Assembly (NCBI GenBank): GCA_963664845.1
Contig: OY761615.1
Coordinates: 4,278,001-4,342,000 of the forward strand
Reading direction: 5' to 3'
Source of the DNA: CAIYTF01 sp963664845
GTDB taxonomy: Bacteria; Bacteroidota; Ignavibacteria; Ignavibacteriales; Ignavibacteriaceae
Length of the DNA stretch: 64,000 nt
Under the pieces are notes generated by a model. It saw only the letters and a list, made by a program, of their open reading frames with translations. It was not told where the DNA came from and made no database searches. Positions 50,458 to 60,368 of this stretch are shown piece by piece; within the stretch, counting starts at the first letter, position 1, and each line of letters begins with the position of its first letter. The translations under genes and the position numbers were made by a program.

Positions 50458-53034
50458 ATGGCAAAACGATTACATAAAGCAGGCACTGAAGAAAAGAAAG
50501 CGCCAGCGCCGAAAGAACATTTCGCTCTTTCCGCCGAGAAAAAAAAGAAGATCGTCGGTTTTATACTGATCATACTCGGTATTGTTTGCTTCCTCAGCAT
50601 TATCTCTTTTCACCCGGATTCTGATAAAGGAAAGTTGTTCTCCTCGAACGAAGTGATACAGACGGTTCAGACTTCACCTCTGGCAACCACGCCACAACCG
50701 GCGGTTGATGCCAAAAACTGGCTTGGTGTATTCGGTGCCAATCTGGCGTTCACCCTCATAGATAAGGGATTCGGTTATTTTTCCATAATCTGTTCCTTCC
50801 TGTTTTTAATGTGGGGTTATGGTTTTTTCACGGAAATCGATCTTAAACGCAAGTTAAATATTTCCTGGTTCCTCTTTCTGCTTGCAGTAATTCTTTCTTC
50901 ATTTTTTGGAGTGCTTCTCAACTTCTTCCCATCCCAGTTCAGTTGGATGCAATTTACCTGCGGTGCTGTTGGCCGGTTTATCTCTGACAACCTGAGAAGC
51001 TTTCTCGGGAACGTTGGCGCTCCCATCGTGCTCTTGGCAGCCCTCATTGTGTTGTTTGTGTTTGCTTTCGATCTCAAAGTTGAAAAAATGGTTGAGAGCG
51101 GAAAAACAGGCGGTGAATCAGCCCTGCGTAAGCTTTGGGAAATGATAAAACGTCTTTTTGCGGCCAAACCAAAAGATGAAGAAGCCCCGGCTGACGCAAT
51201 TCCCGCCAAAATAAAAACCAAAGCAACTGCCGTCAGGGAGAAAAAAGAGAAGAACAAACCGGAAGCTGATGCAGCTCCTGAAGAACTTACGGCAGAAGAA
51301 AAACAGGCGCAAATAACCATCAACAGGATCGAGCTGCAAAAGAACGGTAAGACCGGCAAAAAAGGCAGCCGTGAACAGGCTCTTGATGTGGAGATTAAAG
51401 AAAAGTCTCCAAAACGCAATGCGGAAGATGACGCTGAAGAATCGGAAGCAGAACTTTTAAATGAGATTGAAGACGATTCCAAACTTCCGGACCCATGGGA
51501 TGAGAACATTGATTATGAGATGCCGATCATTGACGAAGTGTTGGAAAAAGTGGTCGATGAAGACGTTGAAATTAACGATCTGGAACTGAAGGCAAATGCC
51601 CGTTCCCTTCAGGATAAGCTCAAACTTTTTGATATAGACATTGAAAACATCGAAGTGTTTCCAGGGCCGGTTGTCACCATGTATGAAATAACACCGGCTC
51701 CCGGGGTTAAGATCAGTAAGATCGTCAGCCTGGAAAACGATATTGCAATGGCACTTTCTGCACGCGGAATTCGAATCATTGCACCTATACCCGGTAAAAG
51801 CGCCATCGGTGTTGAGATACCTAACGCCAAACCGCAGGTTGTGTCTGCCTATTCCATTTTGAGTTTTGTTGAAAGTGTTAAAGATGAATCCGGAAGGGTT
51901 TATATAAACGGAACACGTGCAGAACTTCCTCTCGGTCTGGGAAAAACAATTGTTGGTGATGTTTTTATTGGCGACCTTGCAAAAATTCCCCACCTGCTTG
52001 TCGCAGGCTCCACCGGCTCTGGAAAAAGCGTTGGCATCAACATGATCATTGCCAGCCTGCTGTTTACCAAGAAACCGTCAGAGCTGAAGTTCGCTATCAT
52101 CGATCCCAAGAAAATTGAACTTTCATTCTACCAAAAACTGCGCTATCACTATCTGGCCGTTTGCCCGGATTTGAAACAAGACATTGTAACCGATCCCAAT
52201 AATGCAAAAATTCTGCTCAAGTCACTTGAAATAGAAATGGACCAGCGGTATGACATGCTGGCAAATGCCGGCGTGAAAGGCATCATCGAGTATAACGCGA
52301 AAGTTGCTCATCCCGATAACCGGTTGAAGAATTCAAAGGATATTAAACACCACTTCCTTCCGTATATCGTCGTGGTTATTGACGAGTTGGCCGATTTAAT
52401 GATGACAGCCGGACGTGAAGTTGAAGAACCAATTGCCCGCATTGCCCAGTTGGCCCGTGCAGTTGGCATTCACCTTATCGTGGCAACGCAGCGGCCTTCC
52501 GTGGACGTTATCACCGGTATGATCAAGGCTAACTTCAACGCGCGGATAGCCTATCAGGTGGCCACCAAAGTTGATTCACGAACCATTCTTGATATGAATG
52601 GCGCCGAACAATTGCTGGGTAAGGGCGATATGCTCTATCTCCCTCCGGGAACGCCAAAGCCAATCCGTTTGCAAAATGCTTTCATCAGCGTTGAAGAGGT
52701 GGAGAACCTCACCCAAATGATAGGGAAACAGGCCGGTTATTCTAAACCGTATTTCCTCCCGTCATTGCGCGACAAGAAATCAACCGAAGAAAAATCTTTC
52801 GGTGAAAATCTCGATCCTATGTTCGAGAGTGCTGCACGTGTTATTGTGCAAAACCAACAGGGCTCCGTATCGCTTCTGCAACGAAGGCTTAAATTGGGCT
52901 ATGCACGCGCGGCCCGTATTGTTGACCAGTTGGAAGAATACGACATCGTGGGACCCAATGACGGCAGCAAAGCACGCGAGGTGAAAGTGAAAAGTGAAGA
53001 AGAACTTGAAACAAAATTGAGAACAATACTCTAA
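50458..53034 (+). CDS. ftsK: DNA translocase FtsK
   Basis: Septum-anchored hexameric DNA pump that aligns sister chromosomes for XerCD recombination. 858 residues: a basic N-terminus, four membrane segments (about 32-205), an acidic/Lys-rich linker (about 210-375), the alpha-beta motor with Walker A 'VAGSTGSGKSVG' (about residue 517) and Walker B 'VVVIDELADLMM' (about 637), and the C-terminal gamma winged helix ('SVSLLQRRLKLGYARAARIV') that reads KOPS sites. The linker is short, as in SpoIIIE-type proteins. Eight bases before lolA. Confidence 0.95.
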   Translation: MAKRLHKAGTEEKKAPAPKEHFALSAEKKKKIVGFILIILGIVCFLSIISFHPDSDKGKLFSSNEVIQTVQTSPLATTPQPAVDAKNWLGVFGANLAFTLIDKGFGYFSIICSFLFLMWGYGFFTEIDLKRKLNISWFLFLLAVILSSFFGVLLNFFPSQFSWMQFTCGAVGRFISDNLRSFLGNVGAPIVLLAALIVLFVFAFDLKVEKMVESGKTGGESALRKLWEMIKRLFAAKPKDEEAPADAIPAKIKTKATAVREKKEKNKPEADAAPEELTAEEKQAQITINRIELQKNGKTGKKGSREQALDVEIKEKSPKRNAEDDAEESEAELLNEIEDDSKLPDPWDENIDYEMPIIDEVLEKVVDEDVEINDLELKANARSLQDKLKLFDIDIENIEVFPGPVVTMYEITPAPGVKISKIVSLENDIAMALSARGIRIIAPIPGKSAIGVEIPNAKPQVVSAYSILSFVESVKDESGRVYINGTRAELPLGLGKTIVGDVFIGDLAKIPHLLVAGSTGSGKSVGINMIIASLLFTKKPSELKFAIIDPKKIELSFYQKLRYHYLAVCPDLKQDIVTDPNNAKILLKSLEIEMDQRYDMLANAGVKGIIEYNAKVAHPDNRLKNSKDIKHHFLPYIVVVIDELADLMMTAGREVEEPIARIAQLARAVGIHLIVATQRPSVDVITGMIKANFNARIAYQVATKVDSRTILDMNGAEQLLGKGDMLYLPPGTPKPIRLQNAFISVEEVENLTQMIGKQAGYSKPYFLPSLRDKKSTEEKSFGENLDPMFESAARVIVQNQQGSVSLLQRRLKLGYARAARIVDQLEEYDIVGPNDGSKAREVKVKSEEELETKLRTIL

Positions 53035-53041
53035 GGAAATT

Positions 53042-53656
53042 ATGACAGTTAACAGAAAAATTACAGGCTTTTGCGCATTTCTTATGCTCGTCTTGTCTTC
53101 AAACGGTATGGCGCAAAGTGCTGAGGAATTTGTCAAGGAAATACAACAGACCTTTGCCGCATACACTACCTATCAGGCATCTTTCATTCAATCCGGCAGC
53201 GGGATGTCCGGCACGGCAGGGAAGTTCATCTATAAGAAGAACAATAAAATGCGCATAGAAATGCCAAAAATGACACTGATATCCGATGGCGTGACTGTGT
53301 GGAATGTTAACAAAAAAGACAGCAAAGTGGTTATATCTCGTTACAATGAAAAAGATGCCTCGCTTTTTTCCATTCCTGATCTTATCGAAAAATATCCTGC
53401 CAATTGCACACCTGCTTTGGAAAAAACTGGCAAGGGATATATTCTGACGCTTACGCCAAAAGACAAAAAGCAAAATTTCAAGTTGGCAAAACTCAACTGT
53501 AATGCTGGTAAAACAGTGACCTCAATTCAAATCACCGACTTGTCCGGGAATAAAATCACCATCACCCTGAGCGAACCCAAAACCAACAAAAAAATTGATG
53601 ATGCACAATTTAGTTTTTCTCCTAAAGAGGGAATAAAAATAATTGACCTTCGGTAA
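53042..53656 (+). CDS. lolA: outer-membrane lipoprotein carrier protein LolA
   Basis: Periplasmic chaperone that ferries lipoproteins from LolCDE to the outer membrane. 204 residues with signal peptide ending 'SSNGMAQ'. The half-barrel pattern is clear: 'YTTYQASFIQSG', 'GKFIYKKNNKMRIEMP', 'LISDGVTVWNVNKKDSKVVI', and a final 'FSFSPKEGIKIIDL'. AAGGAA precedes the ATG. It ends 14 bases inside the following membrane-protein gene. Confidence 0.87.
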   Translation: MTVNRKITGFCAFLMLVLSSNGMAQSAEEFVKEIQQTFAAYTTYQASFIQSGSGMSGTAGKFIYKKNNKMRIEMPKMTLISDGVTVWNVNKKDSKVVISRYNEKDASLFSIPDLIEKYPANCTPALEKTGKGYILTLTPKDKKQNFKLAKLNCNAGKTVTSIQITDLSGNKITITLSEPKTNKKIDDAQFSFSPKEGIKIIDLR

Positions 53657-54689
53657 ATTATCCGGGCATAAAAAGGAAATCTACGGTTTCCTTTTTTCGC
53701 TTGCACTCGGTATTGGCTTCCTCTATCTGGCATTTCGTGGTGTGTCGTTTCCTCATTTCATCGCCTCGCTCAGCAAGGCTTCATTGTTGTGGATGGTTAT
53801 CTATACTCTTTCGACTATACTTTCGCATTTTTTCCGGGCCCTGCGTTGGAAATATTTGCTTCGTTATATCAAAAAAGATGTCTCCCTGCATCATGCATTT
53901 GCATCGGTCATGATTGGCTACGGTTTCAATAATCTGGTTCCCCGGATGGGCGAAGTGTCGAGGGCAGTTTTTCTTGGGCAGTATGAAAAGATTTCAAGAA
54001 TATCCGTTCTCGGTTCCATTGTTGTTGAACGCCTCATTGATATGATTATGTTTGGTCTGGCGGTTTTGATAAGCGGATTAATCTACAGCTCCAACCTGAA
54101 CCAAACCTTCGGATGGCTGCGCCTCACCATGATGATTGGCATTATAGGTATTCTTCTTGTCGTTATTTTGCTGGGATTGGTTATCTGGAAAGAACAAAAA
54201 TTGGCTCCGCTTATTGATTCGGTACTTGTCAGGTATTCAGATGAAACTGCAAAAAAAGGGAAACTTTTCGTTGGCAAATTGGTTTCGGGCTTCAAATGTT
54301 TCCAAACGCCCTGGGATGTGACCATTGCGTTGGTGCTGAGCATCGCCATCATGCTTAATTATGGGGTTTCGTCCTATTTCGGGTTCCAAATGCTCGGTAT
54401 GCAAAACTGTACCGCAGGAATGGCATGGGTGACCATGGCTATCAGTTCCATCGGCGTTATGATCCCCACTCCCGGCGGAATCGGCTCCTACCACACCATA
54501 ACCAGATCCGTTTTGCAGGGACTATATTTCTTTGATGAAAATATCAGTTTTTCGTATGCTTTTTTAAGTCATGCGCTTACGTATTTTACCATCACCATAA
54601 TTGCAGTAATTTATCTCTTTGCTTTCAAGCAACGTTTTGGCAAAATAAGTTTGGGCAGTATATTCCGCAATGGTAAGGAAACAGTTTAA
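53643..54689 (+). CDS. flippase-like membrane protein (UPF0104/LPG synthase TM domain family)
   Basis: 348 residues with seven or eight membrane helices. Family landmarks: 'ILSHFFRALRWKYLLR', 'FASVMIGYGFNNLVPRMGEVSRAVFL' (given here as one conserved loop in parts: 'GYGFNNLVPRMGEVSR') and 'MIPTPGGIGSYHTITRSVL'. Members include AglD-like and MprF N-terminal flippase domains that move lipid-linked molecules across the inner membrane; the substrate here is unknown. TTG 53643 overlaps lolA by 14 bases. Together with lolA, the barrel gene and uppP it forms an envelope-biogenesis group. Confidence 0.8.
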   Translation: MTFGKLSGHKKEIYGFLFSLALGIGFLYLAFRGVSFPHFIASLSKASLLWMVIYTLSTILSHFFRALRWKYLLRYIKKDVSLHHAFASVMIGYGFNNLVPRMGEVSRAVFLGQYEKISRISVLGSIVVERLIDMIMFGLAVLISGLIYSSNLNQTFGWLRLTMMIGIIGILLVVILLGLVIWKEQKLAPLIDSVLVRYSDETAKKGKLFVGKLVSGFKCFQTPWDVTIALVLSIAIMLNYGVSSYFGFQMLGMQNCTAGMAWVTMAISSIGVMIPTPGGIGSYHTITRSVLQGLYFFDENISFSYAFLSHALTYFTITIIAVIYLFAFKQRFGKISLGSIFRNGKETV

Positions 54690-55333
54690 TGAATAAATGG
54701 CTTTGCGTTATTGTCATATTGGGCAGTTCATTTATCCTTCGGGCACAGATCGATGTGAAAGGATCAATGGGAATTAACCTTATTTCAATTCCCGGTGTAC
54801 GTGATTATCTTAATACGAATTTTGCACCGTCTGACCAGCAACTATCATCGTTCAGCACTTCAATTGCTTTTGATGTTGAGGCTGGCTACAGGATTGAAAA
54901 CACCCAATACGCGCTGGATCTTGGCTTGGAAACCAATTCCTTTAATTTCGATCTGTATGGAAGCAAATATAACCTGGCGTATACAACCATTCAGCCTTCT
55001 GCAATGATCTATACAGTGATGGCGGGAGAAGGCTATAAATTTAAATTCGGCGGTGGCATCGGGCCCCGGTTTCTAACAGTATATGAAACCATTCCTCCAA
55101 TACAGGAAGTAAAATATACGGCAACCGGTTGGGGAATTCTTGGAAGAATTGATGCGGGAACTGCTCTGTCGCGGTCAACATTTGCGTATATTGGCGGTGA
55201 CATAGGATATAACCATTATCCTGTCCCGCAAAACGGATCGCAAAAAATGGGCAGTACTTCCATAAACGCAACAGGCGTTAAGTTTTCTGAGTTCTTTGTG
55301 GGCATTAAACTGGGTGTTATTTATTCTTTTTAA
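54689..55333 (+). CDS. small outer-membrane beta-barrel protein
   Basis: 214 residues with signal peptide 'MNKWLCVIVILGSSFILRAQ'. The mature part is made of amphipathic strands ('IAFDVEAGYRIENTQYALDLG', split as an example: 'VEAGYRIENTQYALDL'; 'KFKFGGGIGPRFL'; 'FAYIGGDIGYNHYP') and ends on a Phe ('GVIYSF'), the classic C-terminal signal for BAM insertion. Eight-stranded OmpW/OmpX-like size. Overlaps the flippase-like gene by one base (TAATG). Function unknown. Confidence 0.75.
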   Translation: MNKWLCVIVILGSSFILRAQIDVKGSMGINLISIPGVRDYLNTNFAPSDQQLSSFSTSIAFDVEAGYRIENTQYALDLGLETNSFNFDLYGSKYNLAYTTIQPSAMIYTVMAGEGYKFKFGGGIGPRFLTVYETIPPIQEVKYTATGWGILGRIDAGTALSRSTFAYIGGDIGYNHYPVPQNGSQKMGSTSINATGVKFSEFFVGIKLGVIYSF

Positions 55334-55349
55334 TTGATAAGGAGACTAT

Positions 55350-56195
55350 GTGAGTATCTTTGATGCTATTATTCTGGGCATTGTTCAGGGTATTTCGGAG
55401 TTTTTACCCATCAGCAGCACGGCACATCTTACCTTTTCCGGTAAGATCATGGGGCTGATCAGCGAGGCAAACCCAAAGGAATGGACCGAGTTCATGGCTG
55501 TCATTCAATTGGGTACATTGGCTGCGGTCTTGGTATATTTTTTCAGCGATCTGGTCAATATTGCAAAAGCATTTATTACCGAAGCATTTATTCAGCGGAA
55601 AAGATATGGCATGCAATCAACCGAGTCTAAATTGGGTTGGTTGATCATTGCCGGGTCCATCCCAATCGCGGTGCTGGGGCTAAGTTTCAAGCATATAATT
55701 GAGGGGCCATGGACCAAAAACCTGTGGGTATTGGGTGTCAGCATGCTGGTGATGGCTGTTGTTCTGGCAATCGCGGAAAAGACAGCCCGGTTTAAAAAAA
55801 ATATTGAAGACATAACAGTGTTGGACTCGGTGCTTATCGGTGTCGCCCAGGCTTTTGCACTGATCCCCGGTTCTTCCCGTTCGGGAACATCAATCACCGG
55901 TGCCCTGTTTTGTGGTCTGAAACGTGACGTGGCTGCCCGCTTCTCCTTTCTGCTGAGTATTCCTGCCGTATTTGCCAGCGGTTTACTGGAGTTTAAACAA
56001 AGTTTGCCACTTAATCATGATAAACTGGTTGATATGGGCGTGGCAACTCTGGTTTCCGCGGTTGTCGGATATATGGCCATTGATTTTCTGTTGAAATATC
56101 TGCGCAATAATTCAACTTTCGTTTTTATTTGGTACCGCGTAATGCTTGGTATCGTGATTTTAAGCTTATTATATTTTGGTACAATTCAACCATAA
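55350..56195 (+). CDS. uppP: undecaprenyl-diphosphatase
   Basis: BacA/UppP recycles undecaprenyl diphosphate to the monophosphate carrier for peptidoglycan and O-glycans. 281 residues, multi-spanning. Motifs: '[18 protein letters not shown]' with the Glu-rich catalytic block and '[17 protein letters not shown]' with the PGxSRSG block. The start is GTG 55350 behind a strong AAGGAG. An ATG two bases earlier is out of frame and reads straight into a stop, so it is not the start. Confers bacitracin tolerance in many bacteria when overexpressed. Confidence 0.95.
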   Translation: MSIFDAIILGIVQGISEFLPISSTAHLTFSGKIMGLISEANPKEWTEFMAVIQLGTLAAVLVYFFSDLVNIAKAFITEAFIQRKRYGMQSTESKLGWLIIAGSIPIAVLGLSFKHIIEGPWTKNLWVLGVSMLVMAVVLAIAEKTARFKKNIEDITVLDSVLIGVAQAFALIPGSSRSGTSITGALFCGLKRDVAARFSFLLSIPAVFASGLLEFKQSLPLNHDKLVDMGVATLVSAVVGYMAIDFLLKYLRNNSTFVFIWYRVMLGIVILSLLYFGTIQP

Positions 56196-56208
56196 GGAAA
56201 GGACAAGA

Positions 56209-56817
56209 ATGAAACATTTATTTGTATCGCTGCTTTGCATGACGCTTCTCCTTGGCTTCGCAAATTTGCAGGCTCAGGATAAACCAGTTTCGAAGAAACC
56301 AACTAAAGAACTAACTAAAGGAAAAAAGAAGAATACTATGGAAGTTGCAATCATGAAAACGACCATGGGAACAATCGAATTGGAATTGTTTCCTGCCCAG
56401 GCTCCCAAGACCGTTGAAAATTTTGTAGGTCTGGCAAAGAAAAATTATTACAACGGTATCATCTTTCATCGCGTAATCGATCATTTCATGATCCAGGGCG
56501 GCGATCCTACCGGAACTGGCAGAGGCGGAGAAAGCATCTGGGGCAAATCATTTCAGGATGAATTCTCACCCGATCTGAAACACGATAAACCTGGAATTCT
56601 CTCCATGGCTAATGCGGGTCCCAATACCAACGGAAGCCAGTTCTTCATCACTCTGGTTCCCACTCCGCACCTTAATGGCAAGCACACCATTTTTGGACAG
56701 GTTATCAAAGGCATGGACGTTGTTCAGGCAATTGGCAAAACCCCGGTGGGCAGAGGCGATCGTCCGGTTAAAGATGTTAAAATCGAATCTCTGACAATCG
56801 TTACCCGCGAGAAATAA
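56209..56817 (+). CDS. cyclophilin-type peptidyl-prolyl cis-trans isomerase, exported
   Basis: 202 residues from ATG 56209, behind AAGGAAAGGA; an in-frame TTG/GTG extension into uppP is not needed. Signal peptide '[23 protein letters not shown]', a Lys-rich linker, then the catalytic domain: '[21 protein letters not shown]' with the catalytic Arg (shown in part: '[16 protein letters not shown]'), '[19 protein letters not shown]' and '[14 protein letters not shown]'. Periplasmic proline isomerase aiding folding of exported proteins. Last gene of the uppP unit, followed by a strong terminator. Confidence 0.92.
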   Translation: MKHLFVSLLCMTLLLGFANLQAQDKPVSKKPTKELTKGKKKNTMEVAIMKTTMGTIELELFPAQAPKTVENFVGLAKKNYYNGIIFHRVIDHFMIQGGDPTGTGRGGESIWGKSFQDEFSPDLKHDKPGILSMANAGPNTNGSQFFITLVPTPHLNGKHTIFGQVIKGMDVVQAIGKTPVGRGDRPVKDVKIESLTIVTREK

Positions 56818-56828
56818 TATTGCTTAAC

Positions 56829-56868
56829 ACTGCCTGAGGCCGATTTGCTTCAGGCAGTACTTTTTTTT
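56829..56868 (+). terminator. strong intrinsic terminator after the cyclophilin gene
   Basis: ACTGCCTGA / TCAGGCAGT, a perfect 9-bp stem with a 12-base loop, then AC and eight T. It begins 12 bases after the stop codon. It closes the long rightward gene series. Confidence 0.9.
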
Positions 56869-56963
56869 GACTGTTTCTTTAATGTACTGACTTCCCGCGA
56901 GTATTTAAAGCCTTGTGAAAGCACAGGTTGCGAGGTGAAAGGCTGTCTTAAAAATCAAATTAG

Positions 56964-57157
56964 TAACTCATGTTACGCAACGATTCCAATTGACTTGCCA
57001 CGAGCTTCAGCTCGTGGATCATTCGCACCCGATGAAATTGGCTTTAGCAACAAATCTTAGCTCTATTAATGGCTAAAGCCAACATTTAGATGATACATAT
57101 ATCCCACGACTTGAAAGTTGTGGCTATTCGATCTCTTAGTTTGCGTAACATGAGTTA
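56964..57157. mobile_element. MITE-like element, family B, copy 1
   Basis: 194 bp bounded by TAACTCATGTTACGCAA (56964-56980) and its exact reverse complement (57141-57157). Inside are nested hairpins: CCACGAGC-TTCA-GCTCGTGG, a GGCTTTAGC...GGCTAAAGCC pair, and CCCACGACTT-GAA-AGTTGTGG. A second copy in opposite orientation is at 62210-62398. No gene inside. It fills most of the 56869-57309 gap. The rest of that gap holds degenerate 'ATCCGTGATATCCGTGTACC' filler and a weak CCGTA...TACGG-ATTTTTTTT structure (about 57255-57285) just before holA. Confidence 0.85.
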
Positions 57158-57309
57158 GTTATTTATATCCCTGGAAATCCGTTCAAATCCGTGATATCCG
57201 TGTACCTTTTACTCTTTTGAGACAGTTTGTTTATAATACTTATGCGATTCTTTTCAACCGTATTAAATCGGGTACGGATTTTTTTTATTTATACTATTAG
57301 CAAATACAA

Positions 57310-58314
57310 ATGGCAGCGCAAACATCTACCGGAATCGAACAGCTCATAAAGAAAAAGCAAACCTTGCCGGTTTACTTCCTCTATGGCGATGACTCGTACC
57401 AGGTGACCAAAAATCTTGAATCGCTGGAAGAGTTCTATTCTGCAAACATAAACAAAGATTTTGACTGGCGTGTCTTCCATTCCAAAAACGATTTCAACGA
57501 AGTCTGGGGCGAAATGACTTCGTTCCCGTTTTCCTCAGAAAAAAAACTCGTTGTCCTGAAAGAAGCTGAATCACGGGAGCCAAAAGATTTTGAAATCCTC
57601 GTTAAGTATATAAAATCCCCCGCAACAACCACGGTGCTGATTGTTACCTATGACGGTAAAATAAATGCCAAGCATAAAAAGTATGCTGCTGCCATAGCAG
57701 ATTCCGGCTATGCATTTGAGAGCAAATCCATGCGCATTGACGGTCTTGAAGAGTGGATAAGCCGGTATGCCGGCGAAAAGGGGAAGGTGATAACTAAAGA
57801 CGGCGCACAACTGCTCATTGAGCAGTCAGGCGAAGATCGCTCCATCCTGGAGATGCAGCTGAATAAAATACTGTTGTATATTGGTGATTCGCAGTCCCAA
57901 ATAACAAAAGAAATTATTCTTGGGCAGAATGTAAATACCAAGACCTATGAGATATACGAAATTGAGAACGCGCTCAGGAACCGTGACAAAAAGGAAGCAT
58001 TCAAAATAGTGTATACGCTGCTCGACTTGGGCGAGTCCCCGTTACCGCTTATTGGTTACCTGAACAACCTGTTCCTCAAAATTGCGCGCGTTGCCGAGCT
58101 TTCCGGCAAAAACATGGCACAGCAGGATATAGCAAAAGTAACCGATATATTTGTTTGGAAACTGGATGCATTCAGGGCAATGAGCCGGACCTATCCGCTC
58201 GAAAAAAGAAAAAAAATTGCAGAAGCATTGTTGGCGGCAGATGTTTCCTGCAAAACCTCACAATTTGAACCCAAGTTGATAATGACCAATTTGCTGACCG
58301 AGATACTCAATTAA
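57310..58314 (+). CDS. holA: DNA polymerase III subunit delta
   Basis: Clamp-loader wrench subunit that opens the sliding clamp. 334 residues: 'LPVYFLYGDDSYQVTKNL' at the N-terminus, 'FSSEKKLVVLKEAE', 'TTTVLIVTYDGKINAKHKKY', then the helical collar with 'IEQSGEDRSILEMQLNKILLY' (about 180-200) and the final 'FEPKLIMTNLLTEI'. No Shine-Dalgarno site is obvious. First gene of holA-DUF971-SpoU methyltransferase. Confidence 0.88.
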   Translation: MAAQTSTGIEQLIKKKQTLPVYFLYGDDSYQVTKNLESLEEFYSANINKDFDWRVFHSKNDFNEVWGEMTSFPFSSEKKLVVLKEAESREPKDFEILVKYIKSPATTTVLIVTYDGKINAKHKKYAAAIADSGYAFESKSMRIDGLEEWISRYAGEKGKVITKDGAQLLIEQSGEDRSILEMQLNKILLYIGDSQSQITKEIILGQNVNTKTYEIYEIENALRNRDKKEAFKIVYTLLDLGESPLPLIGYLNNLFLKIARVAELSGKNMAQQDIAKVTDIFVWKLDAFRAMSRTYPLEKRKKIAEALLAADVSCKTSQFEPKLIMTNLLTEILN

Positions 58315-58326
58315 AGGCTCAGTTTT

Positions 58327-58662
58327 ATGAAACCAAAACAGTTAAAAGTGGCAAACGGAAATTTTCAAATTGTCTGGAGCGATGAAGATATCTGGACTAT
58401 TCCCGTAACCTGCCTCAGAGATGAATGCCCCTGCGCGGGCTGTAAAGGCGAGACTATATTGCTCCATACCTATCTTCCTCCCAAAGCTGAGAAAAGCCCT
58501 GACAGCTATATGATAACAGGAATTAAACCTGTTGGCGGTTATGCAATTCAAATTTCCTGGAAGGATGGGCACGATACCGGACTATACTCATGGGAATATC
58601 TTAAACAACTCGTAAAGGATCAGGCCGACAGCACTAAACAAGATTATGAGCCGCTGCTATGA
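58327..58662 (+). CDS. DUF971 domain protein
   Basis: 111 residues matching DUF971, also called gamma-butyrobetaine hydroxylase-like N-terminal domain. The cysteine pair motif 'CPCAGCKGE' probably binds zinc, and 'ISWKDGHDTGLYSWEYLKQL' holds the family's 'DGH..G.Y.w..L' block. In other bacteria DUF971 proteins are linked to Fe-S protein assembly (often fused to Mrp/ApbC). No apbC is adjacent here. Overlaps the next gene by four bases (ATGA). Confidence 0.85.
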   Translation: MKPKQLKVANGNFQIVWSDEDIWTIPVTCLRDECPCAGCKGETILLHTYLPPKAEKSPDSYMITGIKPVGGYAIQISWKDGHDTGLYSWEYLKQLVKDQADSTKQDYEPLL

Positions 58663-59432
58663 TCACGCGACGTGAAGTGAAACTTCTGACTTCCCTGAAA
58701 CAGAAAAAATTTCGTGAACTGCACAAACTGTTTTTTGTGGAAGGCCTGCGCGTGCTTGAAGAAGCTGTTAAAAGTACCTATCCCTGTGTGCAACTGCTGG
58801 CTACTGAAACTTTTCTTCAAAAGCATGCTGAACAATTGGAAAAGCCGCACTTCAAAAAGATATCCACGCGGATCATACCAGAACTGGATTTTAAATCCAT
58901 CAGCGATACACAGTCACCGCAGGGCATCGGCGGCGTGTTCCGCATCCCCGAACAAAAGATCACCAAAATGCGCAGCAACTTTATTCTCTATCTCGACGGT
59001 GTTTCAGAACCCGGCAACGTGGGCACCCTGATTCGCTCGGCGCTTTGGTTTGGCGTTAAAGCCATAATCCTCTCCGCGGATGCAATCGATATCTATAATC
59101 CCAAAGTTATACGCAGCGCGGCAGGTGCATTCTTTTTTGCTGAAGTTATTTATGATGATGAAGAACGGTCTGTATTGAATAAATACAAACGGAACGGGTT
59201 CTCTGTTCTGGGTGCAGATATGAATGGTGTTGATTACCGGGAAGTGGCCGTCAACGATAAAACGCTGCTCGTTCTTGGCAATGAAGCTAATGGCATCAGT
59301 CAACAGGTGGAAAACTTGCTAACCAGAAAGATCATGATCCCACGGCAAGGCGAAGGGGAGTCGCTCAATGTTTCCGTAGCTGGGTCAATATTGTTAAGCC
59401 GCTTGGTACAGGCGCCTCACCAGACATTCTGA
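58659..59432 (+). CDS. SpoU/TrmH-family RNA 2'-O-methyltransferase
   Basis: 257 residues. The N-terminal substrate-binding domain has 'KFRELHKLFFVEGLRVLEEAV', typical of the RlmB/TsnR-like group. The SPOUT catalytic domain has motif 1 'SEPGNVGTLIRSALWFG', motif 2 'LLVLGNEANGIS' and motif 3 'IMIPRQGEGESLNVSVA'. Its rRNA or tRNA target cannot be inferred from sequence. Overlaps DUF971 by four bases and ends a three-gene unit. Confidence 0.9.
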   Translation: MITRREVKLLTSLKQKKFRELHKLFFVEGLRVLEEAVKSTYPCVQLLATETFLQKHAEQLEKPHFKKISTRIIPELDFKSISDTQSPQGIGGVFRIPEQKITKMRSNFILYLDGVSEPGNVGTLIRSALWFGVKAIILSADAIDIYNPKVIRSAAGAFFFAEVIYDDEERSVLNKYKRNGFSVLGADMNGVDYREVAVNDKTLLVLGNEANGISQQVENLLTRKIMIPRQGEGESLNVSVAGSILLSRLVQAPHQTF

Positions 59433-59734
59433 TCCCGATCTGTGTAACTCCCTTCACATCCGCGTCCCGCGGTGGTGCATAAGTGTCAACCTATAATCTG
59501 GATGACAGAGATATAATAATCAATATGTACTTCTTAGCAAGGGAAGTTAACGTTATTCTAATTTGTTAATGTCCTGAAAGGACTAAAGTTGAATGACTGC
59601 ATGATCCCGTCTGGCGCACACGCGACAACTTAACATGGTTATTTCAGCATAATTGCTTTTGTACTCCACTCCTCAAACTCTCAATTCGATAATGTTTTGC
59701 TCCCTAAGAATACCATCCATGTTGAATTGTTGTT

Positions 59735-59905
59735 TCAGAAGCCCCGGCAGGGGCGAAATAGTTATGCCGGCAGCATGGCTTCGCCGTAGAAAAGATAAAA
59801 AGCTAAAGCTCCAATCGGAGCGACATATTTGTAGCCAGGGGCGTCAGCCCCTGGTTGAGATATATCCACCAAATTTCATGAGCTCCGAAAGGAGCGGCAT
59901 AAATG
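59735..59905. repeat. cluster of four REP-like hairpins
   Basis: Four short GC hairpins in about 170 bases, each followed by an AT-rich 'CGACATA', 'CGAAATA' or 'CGGCATAAATGGC' tail. The strongest is CCAGGGGC-GT-CAGCCCCTGG near 59835. Two share GCTCC...GGAGC stems with different loops (AATC, GAAA). The regular hairpin-plus-tail layout suggests a repeated element rather than terminators. Confidence 0.6.
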
Positions 59906-60327
59906 GCTATGGAGTGAATTTCGAAACAGGAAAATGAGCAAAAGATCAGCATTATATCCGATACCATTCCCTGGGGCACAAAGCTTTCCTCATACATAAC
60001 TGTTAAGTTGACGACCATGCGCGTCCTCGCGGGAGAAGTCGAGTGCATCCGAGATCCCGTGTGCTGGGCAATCTCACGATTAGCGCCTATAAGCAAAGTT
60101 TTAAAGCTGAAATCTGCACGGAATGTATCGTGCAACAGCCTCGTATGCCCGCGGTAACTTGCTGAAGAACCCTCCGTCCCTGAATGGCGGCGAACAAAAC
60201 CCATTAATTGGGTTGAACCGGTTTGTCAATAAATATCTATCGTGTTGTTAATTTACCACCTGCTCGCGAACGCTGTCTCTTTGTCCTTCTCACTTTATAA
60301 CATGTCGACAGGTTCGCCAATTAAAAC

Positions 60328-60368
60328 AAAATCCCGCTCTAACATATTTTTTGTCAAAGCGGGATTTT
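60328..60368 (-). terminator. terminator of the Ig-like lipoprotein gene (bidirectional shape)
   Basis: AAAATCCCGCT / AGCGGGATTTT, an 11-bp perfect stem with a 19-base AT-rich loop, 20 bases past the leftward stop codon. T-rich sequence follows on both strands, so it may also stop rightward transcription. Confidence 0.7.

Noticed and set aside
57170..57220. TTCAAATCC-like text considered as a tRNA T-arm
   Set aside because: No acceptor or anticodon stem can be paired around it; it is the common 'ATCCGTGATATCCGTG' filler sequence. No tRNA gene was found anywhere in the window by eye.
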